A DNA stretch of 29,000 bases from Chromera velia (Eukaryota > Sar > Chromeraceae), in contig JAHBMJ010001213.1 of the NCBI GenBank assembly GCA_018398765.1, positions 5,001 through 34,000 on the forward strand, in the 5' to 3' direction. Positions 1 to 9,713 of the stretch are shown piece after piece; the stretch's first letter is position 1, and every line of letters begins with the position of its first letter. A program made the translations under genes and the position numbers. Under the pieces are notes generated by a model that was not told the origin of the DNA, searched no databases, and worked only from the letters and a program-made list of their open reading frames with translations.

Positions 1-617
1 TATGTACCGATATGTTGCTTGGCTTCGATATGCCTTGCAATAGGTGCGGGAGACATGTGTCTCCCTCATGTTTGCAAGGGTTTTTGGCAAGCTGTGAAGC
101 ATTCTTTTGATTGCAGACGCACAAAAAACGTTACCACGGTAACCCATTACCCCCACGAAGATCAGTCTGGTTTTGCAGTCTGAAACGTCTGTTGTTCTTC
201 AAAACCTATCCCATAACTCTGAAAATACTTTACAAGTAATGTGTATTTATAAAGGTCCTGAAATCTTACTAGAAGTCCAGAGCATGCATGTTTCACTTTG
301 GTCTCTTCTTTCAAAGCAATCTAACCAGACCAAGACATAACTTTGAAAAGCGCCATGTAAAAAGACATTTCATATTTATATTATTAATTTTATAAGTAAT
401 TAAATGTTATGTTTTATGTTTATGCTATAGACCTTGCATGTCATGCCTTACAGTTGGCCAGAGCCCAAGTGGTGTGCTCACTGGCTTTAACTGCCTCAAT
501 CATAGTACTTATGAGCCCCGTCATGAAGCCACCTCGTTAAGACACTAGAAAATATATGAATAAAGTTGTTAAACACCATCCAGGTCAAATACCGATAACC
601 GTTATTTGGGGGTCAAA
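1..617. other. Gene-free AT-rich flank
   Basis: I see no open frame, RNA gene or repeat boundary that I can support here. The stretch is moderately AT-rich, and only tiny inverted motifs occur, such as gggagaca/tgtctccc around 49-66. It ends at the left border of the foldback element that starts at 618. Confidence 0.5.
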
Positions 618-1569
618 CCCTATAAAAGTGTACCCAAAAAGTGTACCAAAAATTGATATCGATGTCAATTTTTGGTATACACTTTCAGAAATTGACATCA
701 ATTTTCACATATCGGTTTGAAAGAACTATAAAGAGTTAGAAGCTCAAACTAATAACGCTTAACAGTCATTGTCAGTCAACTGTAGATCTCTTAGTATGCT
801 TAGTATGAACTTCTAACTGTTTATAGTTGTTGAGAAAAAATGTGATAAAAAATTGATATCAATTTTTTAAAAATTGATAGTCATTTTTTTTTTGACATTG
901 ATGTCAATTTTTATATCAATTTTTGGTATATTTTTTAAATATATGTTTACACATGTTTTTTCTTGAACATATTTTTTTTATGAACCATAAAGAGTTGAAA
1001 ATTGAAACTAAGACCATTTATAAATCATACAAAGATGTATAACCACTATCAGTTTGAGTTTCTAAGTGTTTATACTTTGTGAGAAATCTTCATATAAAAA
1101 AGATTGATATCATTTTTTTTTAATTTTTTAAACATTTTTTTCTCATAAAGTGTAAAGAATTGGAATTTAAAACTGACAATGCTTATACATCTTTTAATGA
1201 CTTACAAGCGTTGTTAGTTTAAGTTTCTATCTCTTTATAGTTCTTGAGAAAAAAAGTGATAAAGATTTTGATATCAATTTTTATTTTTTGATATCAATTT
1301 TTTTATATAAGAAAAAAATGAAAAAAAAAAAAAATGATATCAATTTTTTTTTTAAACATTTTTTTTCAACAACTATAAAGAGTTAAAAGCTCGTATTAAA
1401 CATGCTAAGAGATCTATAGCTGACTGTTAAGCGTTATTAGTTTCAGCTTCTAACTCTTCATAGTTCTTTCAAACCGATATATGAAAATTGATATGAATTT
1501 TTGAAAGTGTACCAAAAATTGATATCGATATCAATTTTTGGTATACTTTTCGGGTACACTTTTATAGGG
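618..1569. mobile_element. 952-bp foldback element with nested palindromes
   Basis: The left end (ccctataaaagtgtaccc, from 618) is repeated in inverted orientation at the right end (finishing at 1569). The match continues inward for at least 200 bp per arm with few mismatches, including the blocks ggtttgaaagaactat and taataacgcttaacagtc. Each arm contains its own palindrome. The right one (1510-1543) is a perfect 34-bp palindrome centred on gatatcgatatc; the left one (644-677) differs by one base. The core repeats degenerate inverted units built on attgatatcaattttt and actatcagttt. There is no coding capacity. A non-autonomous foldback or long-TIR MITE fits best. I could not define a target-site duplication. 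Confidence 0.7.
1510..1543. repeat. Perfect 34-bp palindrome
   Basis: The sequence from 1510 to 1543 equals its own reverse complement, centred between 1526 and 1527. It lies in the right arm of the foldback element. A one-mismatch version sits in the left arm at 644-677. Confidence 0.9.
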
Positions 1570-2784
1570 AATACCGAATTTAGGTATAAGGTATTTCTCT
1601 AGGTATTTATAATTATTTCTCGAGGAGTTTAGGGCCAACGACCTAAAATTAGGTGTGACACCCGGTGTGTTTTGCGGAATATGTTGTTCCGGACAGCGCC
1701 AGAGACTAGGCCGGCCGGTTATAACCGGTATACGGTATTTAAGAACTCTACATACATGATTTATATGATATGAATCATGGCTTAGTGAACGGTGGAGGGG
1801 CCTAGTGTTGTCTGCTAGCTGCCCTTTAGTGCCTTCACGGCCAGCCTACGCACAGACTGCAAGCTAGACTGTTTTTTCGGGCCTAGAGCTTTCCAGGGCC
1901 GCGCAAGGCATCGATCGGCTTCATCGTATGCATTGAATCATTTCCAGTCTGTCAGTCTCACGGGGGACTCTCAGACTCTCACCCTACAGATTGAAGTGCC
2001 AGCATGATCTTTTGTGTGTCCTTTTGCGTGCTTTTAGACCTGACTTTCAGTGTTGTGTGCCACTTCCTTCCCTATATGAGTAGGCGACACACTGCCAGTA
2101 TCACCCGCTCGTATGAGGAAGGAAGTGGCATACAACAGTCAGTCCTTGGAGTCTAGCTACGTATGACCTATGCATGCAGCTTCATCTTCCTAGTCATGTT
2201 CTCATGTCATGCTAGTCACCTCTCCAGCTGCGCGATTGTTGATATCGATCCTTAGTGGATACAACTGAAAATGTATTATAACACCTATAGGGAGGAACAT
2301 TTAGTACGTTTATTAAAAAAATGTTTAAGTCTAGGTTTAAGCTTAAACGCCCCCCATTGGCAGCCGCCCTGTCATATTTGAGGGGCCGAAAGCTTAAATG
2401 AAACCGCCTCCCCCGCCCACCCGTTATTACTTTCCTATATATACCTTTAATAGGTCCTTTATTAACCTTTATGCTAGTCTTTATATTAATTTGTTCAAAA
2501 TTAAGTTTAATTAACTTTCTACTAGTTAACTTTAAAACTAGCTTTTAAATTTTAATTAGTATATATATCTTTGAAAGTTTTTAGAGAAAATCATTAACTG
2601 AAAAAGGCAATTGCGCTTTGCAATCAAGCAGCGGAGTTGGTAAAAAAGTTTGAGTTATAGGCTGGTACAGCCTAGTAGAAGTTAGAGAACATTGTGGACG
2701 TTGCTCATACGCTAGCTCACACGTTGGCTAACATGTTGAGATATGTAGATTTATTGTAAAAAATTAAATAAACTTCTGCATGAT
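1570..2784. other. Intergenic stretch, no gene seen
   Basis: No supportable coding frame. It contains a 14-bp perfect palindrome (ccggttataaccgg, 1715-1728), the hairpin at 2052-2136 and an AT-rich tract at about 2440-2600. Confidence 0.5.
2052..2136 (+). other. Near-perfect 29-bp stem-loop
   Basis: Arms 2052-2080 and 2108-2136 are inverted copies around a 27-nt loop. The arms differ at four places. Read as plus-strand RNA, three of the four are G:U wobbles and only one (C:A at 2072) is a mismatch, so an RNA hairpin would form well on this strand. It could be a small-RNA precursor-like hairpin or a remnant of a short inverted-repeat element. No neighbouring gene explains it. Confidence 0.55.
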
Positions 2785-3018
2785 GACCTCCCTGAACCTA
2801 ACTACTACTTGAAAGTTGAAGCCGCATTTTTGGATAAGCTTGAAAGTCCGCGCCCCAGGCGTGGATCACTTACGGTGTCTTGAAAGCCAAAGCCGCATAT
2901 CTGGAGGGTGTCTTGACCATGTACGCAGCAAGTATAGACGGTCTCTTAAAAAACGATGCCGCAGATAGAGATCATCTTGATTATATTTTTTCAAGTGGCA
3001 CTTAGGTTCAGGGAGGTT
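2785..3018. mobile_element. 234-bp MITE with TIRs and 8-bp target duplication
   Basis: The terminal inverted repeats share cctccctgaacctaa (2787-2801) and its reverse complement (3002-3016), and the similarity runs on through acttgaaa for about 28 bp. The direct repeat tgcatgat flanks the element on both sides (2777-2784 and 3019-3026), as expected of an 8-bp target-site duplication. An 8-bp duplication is typical of hAT-type transposases, but the terminal bases do not settle the family. The interior holds three degenerate ~70-bp units, each with an aagccgca-like core. Confidence 0.75.
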
Positions 3019-3830
3019 TGCATGATAGAATTAATGGCGACAGTGCTCTAGTACCTAGAGCACCAATTAAATCACTATCACTATCACTGGGGGGGAAAGC
3101 GTTCCAAAATTAATTAACAATTAATTAACAAGCTTAATAGCATCCTATAAATCCCATCTAGACTATTATAATGTTATTCAGTCAATTTAGCAGTCTATTT
3201 GGCAGTCTATTGTCTACTTAGCTATACTTAGCTATCTACGGCATGTCTGCAGGTCAGACCGCGCCAGGTCTATTTATATATTATCATCGGGGAATTGAAT
3301 TGAATTGAGGCGGGAATACCACAGCAATGGCTTATCAGTGGTAGTATCAGTACAAACAACCGACCGCCACGCCTGTTTTACAGCAAACAGAAAAGAGAAA
3401 GAACAAAGAAGGGTGAGGGTCGATCCAGTGGGACGCACCCATGTAAGCAACAGCTTCATCTCTCCCTCGCTGAGGACCGAGGCAGACAGACAAATTAGCC
3501 CATCGGAAGCCTACGATGCAAGACTTTCAACGCGAGTCACTGCAAATCGATCGACCGACACATCCTGACCACTTGCCCATGCACGGATTCTACATCCCTG
3601 GGGAGCCCGCCAATGTCCACTCAAAGTCAAGTCCATGCAGTACCACATGCACACGCACTCCCCTCCCCTCCCACCCCTTCAAGAGGCAGGAGATCGAACT
3701 CAGAGCACGCAAGAGGCATGCACGAGATTGAATTCGTTCGCGCCCTGGCCCTCGCTTGTCACCGATAAGCGAAGACGATTCAATGACAACTTTAAACAAA
3801 AGAATTGCCGTCGGTCGCACGGTTATTCGA
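3019..3830. other. Downstream intergenic region
   Basis: Short overlapping frames exist on both strands, but none has convincing composition or a recognisable domain. The stretch lies downstream of the minus-strand gene ending at 3831 and probably includes its 3' untranslated region. Confidence 0.4.
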
Positions 3831-5144
3831 TCATGGTCGATTTGCAAGCGTCGGAGGCACCCAAGGGATCACCTGACCCTTGCTATTCTTGTCTCCCGCC
3901 TTTCTGCGGGGGGGTGGGGTGGGGAGGTTGAAGTTGGAAGGGGGAACGGAGGGGGCTCCGTAGACAATCTGCTTTCCTGCCCCTGCACTTGCACAGGAGT
4001 CACTGACGGAGGGAATGTCGGTTTCTGGGTTTCCGTTCTTGACTGTCGCTGAGTGAGCCTCTTCCTGCTGCAGCTGCAGGAGCTTGAGGGGTTCTCTCTT
4101 GACCCTGACGATCTTTCTCTCCAGGAGAATTTCGGAGTCCTTTGGCAGGGGGATCCTTCCCCTGATCTGGTCTTGGTGTTCATTCAGGGGATAGACGAGG
4201 TTGCGGACGGTCTGCCTGGTGTCTTTGTCGAAGAATCGGCAGGAGACGGAATCTGCAAATCGAACGGAACGGCACTTTCGTGCACCCCCCCCTTCTCTGG
4301 ACGGCTGATCCTTCCGGCTGCTCAAGTGAGGAAGACCGCTAATGACAGGGCCGAAACCCTCGGCGCCTTCCGGGTTCCAGACAGGAGCCGCGGGAGAGGC
4401 AGAAGGATGAGGGGGGAACGGAGGGACGGACTCGGATGGCAACTCAGCAGAGACGGAGACTGATTGAGTCTGCGAACCAACACAAAGGCCAGCTGCTTCC
4501 TTTCTCTGCGTGGCTGTTCTCTTCATCGGATGCGGGGTGCCTCTCCTGCCACCTCCTGCCCGTCTCTGAGTGCTGCGCGCACTCCCAAAGGGAGAGTCCT
4601 CGGTAAGCCAGGGGGATTCTCTTTCTTCTTTCCCCCCCTTCTCCCCCCCTGCGAAGGGAGTGCCTGTGTACTTAGGCAGGAGCGTGGGGTTTAGAAAACG
4701 AGAGGGAGAAAGGCAGTCGAAAAAGATCCCATGCGGTGACGAGCCAGCGGGCATGTCAGCCTTCATGGGAGAGTCACCAGGGAGCTTAGAGCTTCCTTCC
4801 CCCATCGTCGTATCAGCGCCAGTGCTTCTGTTTCTCCTCTGGGGAAAAGGAGACGCAAAGAGAGACAAACCCGTCCCTGTTGCAGATACGTCAGCATCTG
4901 TGTTCTGCATTCCTGAACCGGATGTCAAAGAAGCGCAGCTGCCGAAAGCAAGCGCATTGAATCCAGTCGCATTTTCCTTGTTCAACTCACGCCCCCCTGC
5001 AGTGTCATTGACGAGCCCCCCGAAACTGTTCTTTGGACCGTCCTGCTTAAGAACGGATTGCAACAGGCCGAAAGAAAAGACGGATGGAACTTCCGTCTTA
5101 GACATTTCTTTTGTCTGTACAGAGAAATTTCCTTCGTTCTCCAT
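3831..5144 (-). CDS. Disordered protein with CDK-site, KEN-box and PP1-docking-like motifs
   Basis: A single open frame of 437 codons starts at the first ATG, at 5144. The frame stays open further upstream (to about 5402), but without an ATG. The protein is rich in Ser, Pro and Gly and looks mostly disordered. Motifs visible by eye, numbered from this Met, are a KEN tripeptide at 56-58; full CDK-type sites SPMK (125-128) and SPSR (146-149); further S/T-P pairs near 136, 162, 177, 184 and 203; and RSVRFAD at 292-298, which matches the RVxF-type docking pattern for protein phosphatase 1. Residues ~300-365 are less low-complexity and may be a conserved block. I do not recognise a family. Together the motifs suggest a cell-cycle-controlled phosphoprotein, but each motif is short and could be chance. 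It is divergently oriented to the ankyrin gene and shares its promoter region. Confidence 0.65.
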   Translation of the reverse strand: MENEGNFSVQTKEMSKTEVPSVFSFGLLQSVLKQDGPKNSFGGLVNDTAGGRELNKENATGFNALAFGSCASLTSGSGMQNTDADVSATGTGLSLFASPFPQRRNRSTGADTTMGEGSSKLPGDSPMKADMPAGSSPHGIFFDCLSPSRFLNPTLLPKYTGTPFAGGEKGGKEERESPWLTEDSPFGSARSTQRRAGGGRRGTPHPMKRTATQRKEAAGLCVGSQTQSVSVSAELPSESVPPFPPHPSASPAAPVWNPEGAEGFGPVISGLPHLSSRKDQPSREGGGARKCRSVRFADSVSCRFFDKDTRQTVRNLVYPLNEHQDQIRGRIPLPKDSEILLERKIVRVKREPLKLLQLQQEEAHSATVKNGNPETDIPSVSDSCASAGAGKQIVYGAPSVPPSNFNLPTPPPRRKAGDKNSKGQVIPWVPPTLANRP

Positions 5145-5863
5145 GACCGCAACCTCACACAAGACTGTACGGAACAACCCCCCAGCTGCACCGTACAGCC
5201 GTCCCGTGGAAACACGGGCGTATCTATATACCAATTCACAGATCAGCAGCAAGACAGAAAGTCTTCTCCAGGACGGCTTCGTCGATCCGTAGAGAGGGGG
5301 AGAAAAATGCCAGAAAATTAAGGAAAACAAACACAGCCTAAGTTCGTCAAGACAGAGGACTTTCGATCGGTGAGCCCAAGCCAGAGGAAGTCCCGCAATC
5401 AATTGTCAGAAGCAGCTCTGACTATATCTGTGACATTCTGTGAATAATTGCTGTGGCATTCGATCGATCTGCCTGACACATGCATGCATTGAACCGATCG
5501 ATCTTCGATCGATCATTCGATCTTCTGAGTTGCTCGCCGCGCAATGCGCGCGCTTTCCAATGCATGCATGCTTTCCAATGCGCATGCATGCACGACAATT
5601 TTTTTGTCATGCATGCATGCAGCAATTTAATAGTCGTCGCGGACCAACGAAAGGCAACGTCATGCGTCGTCTAGCTTTTTCAGCTAATCAGCCATGCTGA
5701 CCGCTGCTTGTTGTATGGCTATTAACACCCTTGCATACAGAAGTTGCTACTACTGCTCGGATTCCAGCTCTTCTTGAACCTTGGCCGGCCGGTTCTCCAT
5801 GGTTTGTTAACTTCTCCTGGGCCATTTCAGCCGTCTCTGTTTTGTCTGCCTGCGTCTGTCCCG
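5145..5863. promoter_or_regulatory. Shared divergent promoter region
   Basis: This stretch separates the start codons of two genes transcribed away from each other. It is unusually dense in self-complementary 8-mers: gatcgatc blocks at 5461-5515, then TGCATGCA repeats at 5481-5621. It should hold both 5' untranslated regions and both transcription starts. I saw no convincing TATA box. Confidence 0.5.
5481..5621. promoter_or_regulatory. TGCATGCA cluster (ApiAP2-like sites)
   Basis: TGCATGCA occurs at 5481, 5561, 5585, 5610 and 5614, with further partial copies, and a partial direct repeat (tttccaatgc) links two of them. In apicomplexans TGCATGC(A) is a published binding core for certain ApiAP2 transcription factors. 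That the sites work the same way here is inference. Confidence 0.5.
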
Positions 5864-7257
5864 ATGATGGAGCGATCAGCAGCAACTCTTCTCCCTGTCC
5901 GAAAAGGACTGCAAGCTCTTGCTGAAAATTTGATGGAAGTTGTCCGGATGGTGCAAAGCATGGACGCTCTGCTGGGTAGTGTCAAGTTTCCCGACAAACC
6001 CATAGGAGACGGCACTCCTTCTGCTGACCCCCCGGAAGGAGACATGTCCTCTGCGCTGCTATCGGCAGAAGCGGCCGTTCTTGGCCGACTGACAAAACTA
6101 GTGGAAAATGTGGGGAAACGTGTGAGGGTTGAATTGAACACGATTATGAATCTGTACTACAGGATGGACTTGGAGCCTCTCTTGGCTCACGATGTCGGAC
6201 ACGTGATCCGGTCCTTCCAAGTAGTGTCGGCTGAGATTCTTCGAGAGGCCCTCAACGCGTTCATGGAGACGGGGGAGAGGGAGAAGCGAGAAGATCTTGA
6301 GCTTCTCCTGAAGGTTGGCGCGGAAGTGGACACCGTCGTTGAGGTTCCACAGGCTGCTCCAACGGGAGACGGTGGGGTGGGTGGCCAGGGGATCCGGCAG
6401 AAACTCCAAGAGACTGCGCTGATGAGAGCCGTTGATTTTGGGAGTTTGGAGGCGGTGGAGATTCTAGTGGGGGCGGGGGCTGGACTGGAAGTCCGTCGGG
6501 AAGGGGGAGAGGGTGAGGGAGTGAAGAGGGCCCTCCACTTCGCCTGCCGGGACGGGAAACCGGAGATTGCCGAGTTTCTGGTGTGCAGTGGTGCAGAGAT
6601 AGATGCAGTCACTGATATCGGAGTGACGCCTCTTTATTATGTCGCCCAAGCGGGTTTGACTGGTCTTGTCAGGTTTTTACTGGGACGGGGTGCTGATGTG
6701 CACGCAAAGAACACCGATGACGGCAGGACATCCATTTTCAATGCGATCGGCAATGGTTATATAGATGTGGTGCAAGTGCTTCTAGACCACAGTGCAGATG
6801 TAAACGAGAGAAGAAGTTGCGAGCAACGCCCTCTGCATTTTACTTGCACGCGTTTCCGAAACATTCCGAGGGATCACAGGGACATTGCAGAGCTCCTGAT
6901 TTCTCGTGGGGCCGATGTCGATGCGAGGTGTCGATCCGGGCGATCAGCCCTCCATTGTGCCGCTCGGCACGGCGCTTTGGGTGTCGTCGAGGTTTTGTTG
7001 GAGAACGGTGCGGACCTTCATGCGACAAGCGCTAATGGAAGCACTGCCCTGCCCTGCACTTCGTTGCAATGTTGACAACACGGAAGTCGGAAGAGGCAGA
7101 GCGTAGTTTGTTCGAGAAGATGCTCCGTATTGCCAGGCTTCTGGTTTCTCGAGGGATTGACGTGAACGGTGTAGATGTAAATGGAAAGACAGCGCTTGAC
7201 ATTGCGCAGAAGAAGCAGCCTGCAGATTCGTCCGTGCTCGCATTCCTGAAAAATTAG
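5864..7257 (+). pseudogene. Ankyrin-repeat protein gene with a 5-bp duplication frameshift
   Basis: The ATG at 5864 (atgatgg) is the first in frame. The first ~140 residues are helical and unrecognised. From about residue 143 the frame shows roughly seven ankyrin units, with cores such as ALHFACRDGKPEIAEFL, TPLYYVAQAGLTGLVRFLL and SALHCAARHGALGVVEVLL, each followed by a GADV-type turn. One unit has an insertion (near residues 329-340). At 7046-7055 the pentamer gccct is present twice. This shifts the frame and ends it at a TGA at 7073-7075. The ankyrin coding sense (ALHFVAM, then another unit and VNGKTALDIA) continues at once in the next frame to a TAG at 7255-7257. Without one pentamer the product would be about 462 residues. 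Ankyrin arrays bind protein partners; no partner or enzyme domain is visible. It may be a recent pseudogene, a strain-specific allele or an assembly error. Confidence 0.8.
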
Positions 7258-8894
7258 AGGGGTTGACTCCTGCCTATTGCAGTGCCTAATTGAGCTCTTG
7301 ACAGGACTGAGAACTCGCATTAATTAGCAATGTATATATAAAAGCTATAAGCACTATCAGTTTAAAAGTTTAACTCTTTACGGTTCACGAGAAATTGACC
7401 TCCAAAGTTTGACTAAAATTAGTAATTTAATTAGTTTTCTACATTATTTTATAGTTTACTATTCTAATTTTATTACTTTAAATCGCTCCAATTTGCCTCT
7501 AAATTACTCTAAATTACTAAGCTCAATTTCTCTAGATTACTTAAACTTGCAGAGTATATCGCAGCTAGTATTAGCTACATTTTTTAAACTAGTGTGATGA
7601 ATCAAATTATTAGATCGAACGAAAATTGAATGTTCAGAGCTAGCCTCAGCTAGGTTCAGAGTATTTTTAGATGATGAAATTGGATCAAAAATCATCGATC
7701 ATCAAAAAATGATCGAGTGAGTTGTAATAATAGTATTATAATGCTATGACACGTGAATGTCAATGTGAATAAATCACTAAAGCCCTCGGATCGAGCTCAG
7801 CTGAGTTAGCTGCTAGTAATCCATGTTGATGCAAGTCTTTTTAATCATACATTTTATGGAAGTGGATCATTAATATATTCATTACTAGATTTAAGTTGGC
7901 CTAGAGATTGACTAATTTATTCGTAAACATCTATTACTAGATTTATTGTTGTTTAAAATGTTTTTATGAAATATAATCTTAACATTATTCATATAATAAT
8001 GATTAACTTGAGATTAAAGTTCTATACAGTTCTATGATGGCTTCGTTTATGTATATGTTTGTTCATGAACTCAAACCCAGCTCTAGACCTAGCTCTTTAA
8101 TTTGCCACAAATTGCCAGTGTATCTTGTCGTCAATTGAGGTTGCTTGTGACTATGATATCAAAGGGACCCAAAAAGGTGTTGCTTCAAAACCCACTCTGA
8201 TCGACGTCTTTATGGTCTTTTCTGAGTCTCCTTAAGCACCTGCACACTCAATCATACAGAATGTATAGACAAAATAAAGCGTAACCGCATGCACGTCAGT
8301 AAAAGAAACAGTGAACATCCTTTACAATTCTTTAAAGGCGTCGCAATTCTTTTAATGTAAAGAGGCGTGCACCTACTGGACTTCCCAGCCTGGACTAACC
8401 TTTTTGTGATGGTTGCTATCATCGGCTGCCGTTGTTACCCGGCCTCGGCCTGTCCCAGCAATCTTCCTGCAAGCAACCAATAACATCAGAGACCCCCAGG
8501 GGAGAGAGAGGAGGACAGGACATGAGCCGTTACAGTCGTGATGCAACCGGATGCAGCAAACCGAAGTGAGGGAACCAGGGCGTCCCGTCAGACTTCTATA
8601 TGGCCTTTCAAAAGTTCCCAGTACGATACTTCAATACATATAGCAGGCCCTGGGACTGTAGCTGCTTTGTTACCTCCGTGATCGTAGGCAAGATCACCAG
8701 GTCAATCGGCACTTAAAATGTCACACTGACTGAAAAAGAGAACATCGAGCCTTCAGATAGCCTCTTTCAGATAGAGACCGACCCAAGACAAGCTCAGATC
8801 AATCTCGCGTTACACAGCAGCTTCGAGCAATTTAACCTGGGAGCCCGCGAACAACACTTTGAAACATAAACACATGCGTTTGCTGATACCATAT
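7258..8894. other. AT-rich intergenic stretch
   Basis: No gene is seen. A short piece at about 7336-7396 (actatcagttt...aactcttta) resembles the internal unit of the foldback element at 618-1569. The part from about 8400 to 8890 is more GC-balanced and has protein-like frames on both strands without a recognisable domain. It abuts the left LTR. Confidence 0.4.
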
Positions 8895-9699
8895 TATAGC
8901 GGACTTCTTATCTGACTCCGGAAGCCTGGTAGCGTTTTGCTGACGGTAGGGTAGCTAGTATGCTGAAGTCACTCGAGGTTCACTTCTCAGGAGTTTTCTC
9001 AAAGGCTGGAGGGTTGATGTCGGAAGTCCTCTGTCCGAGATGGGTCCGACGAAATAACAAGATGAAATTTGATTTTCAACATCTCCTTCCGTTTGCTCTT
9101 CCAAAAATCTAAGTCTTTCGCTTTTTGCTCTTCCATAAAGACTTCCATAATTACTTTCCTCTGTATTGATTTTACCCCTATTCCTTCTAACACCTCTTCC
9201 TTTCCCTCTTCCGTTTTCTGTATTCCATTCTGGTCGGTCTCTATTTATTTCATTTTATTTTTCTTCTTTTTCCTTCCATCTTCTCTTCCTTTCTTTCTTC
9301 CTCTTCCTTGTTTTTGACGAGGCCCCTGGAAGAAGCTCTTCCACTCGGACATGCCGTAGCCTGTCGAGGCCCCTGAAAGAGGCTCTTCCAACTCTTTTTT
9401 CATTCTTTTTTCCATTTGCTCTGCCGTTCTTTCTTCCATTCCTTCTTCCATTTCTTCTTCTATTCTTTCTTCCATGATACAATTCAACAGTCTTTTCTAT
9501 TCAATAGGTATGGATATCCCCATTAAAACTTCAAGGTCATTTTCTTTTTCTCGAGATCTGCTTACATCCTCAATTGTTTTCTCCTTTCCTTTTACTTTTA
9601 TTTCTCTTCCCCCTAGATCATACCAAGTAGGCTTTTAGCAGGCAAGACATACTTGAAAGTTATATCCTGCTACCACAGCCTCCTTGGGAGTCTGTAACA
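8895..9699 (-). repeat. Left LTR copy (3' LTR)
   Basis: It is a direct copy of 18456-19262, with substitutions that are mostly C/T or G/A. The minus strand starts TGTTACAG and is purine-rich in the middle. It includes a duplicated gaggcccctg(g/a)aaga block (about 9320 and 9366). A lysine/glutamate-rich frame runs from about 9600 to 8999 with only two stops, largely an effect of the purine bias. Confidence 0.8.
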
Positions 9700-9700
9700 T

Positions 9701-9713
9701 ATTCCCCCTTCTT
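9701..9713 (-). other. Polypurine tract
   Basis: On the minus strand this reads AAGAAGGGGGAAT and lies one base from the TGTTACAG start of the left LTR. In LTR retroelements the polypurine tract primes plus-strand DNA synthesis and sits exactly here. The right LTR copy has no such tract on its outer side. Confidence 0.6.

Noticed and set aside
5145-5402. N-terminal extension of the 3831-5144 gene with a hydrophobic stretch
   Set aside because: The frame is open but contains no ATG before 5144; more likely 5' untranslated sequence.
5744-5863. Hydrophobic N-terminal extension of the ankyrin gene
   Set aside because: Open but without an ATG; the ATGATGG at 5864 is the first in-frame start.
9245-9487. 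Glu/Lys/Arg-rich 80-codon minus-strand frame in each LTR
   Set aside because: The strand is almost pure purine there, which removes stop codons and forces this composition. No independent sign of coding.
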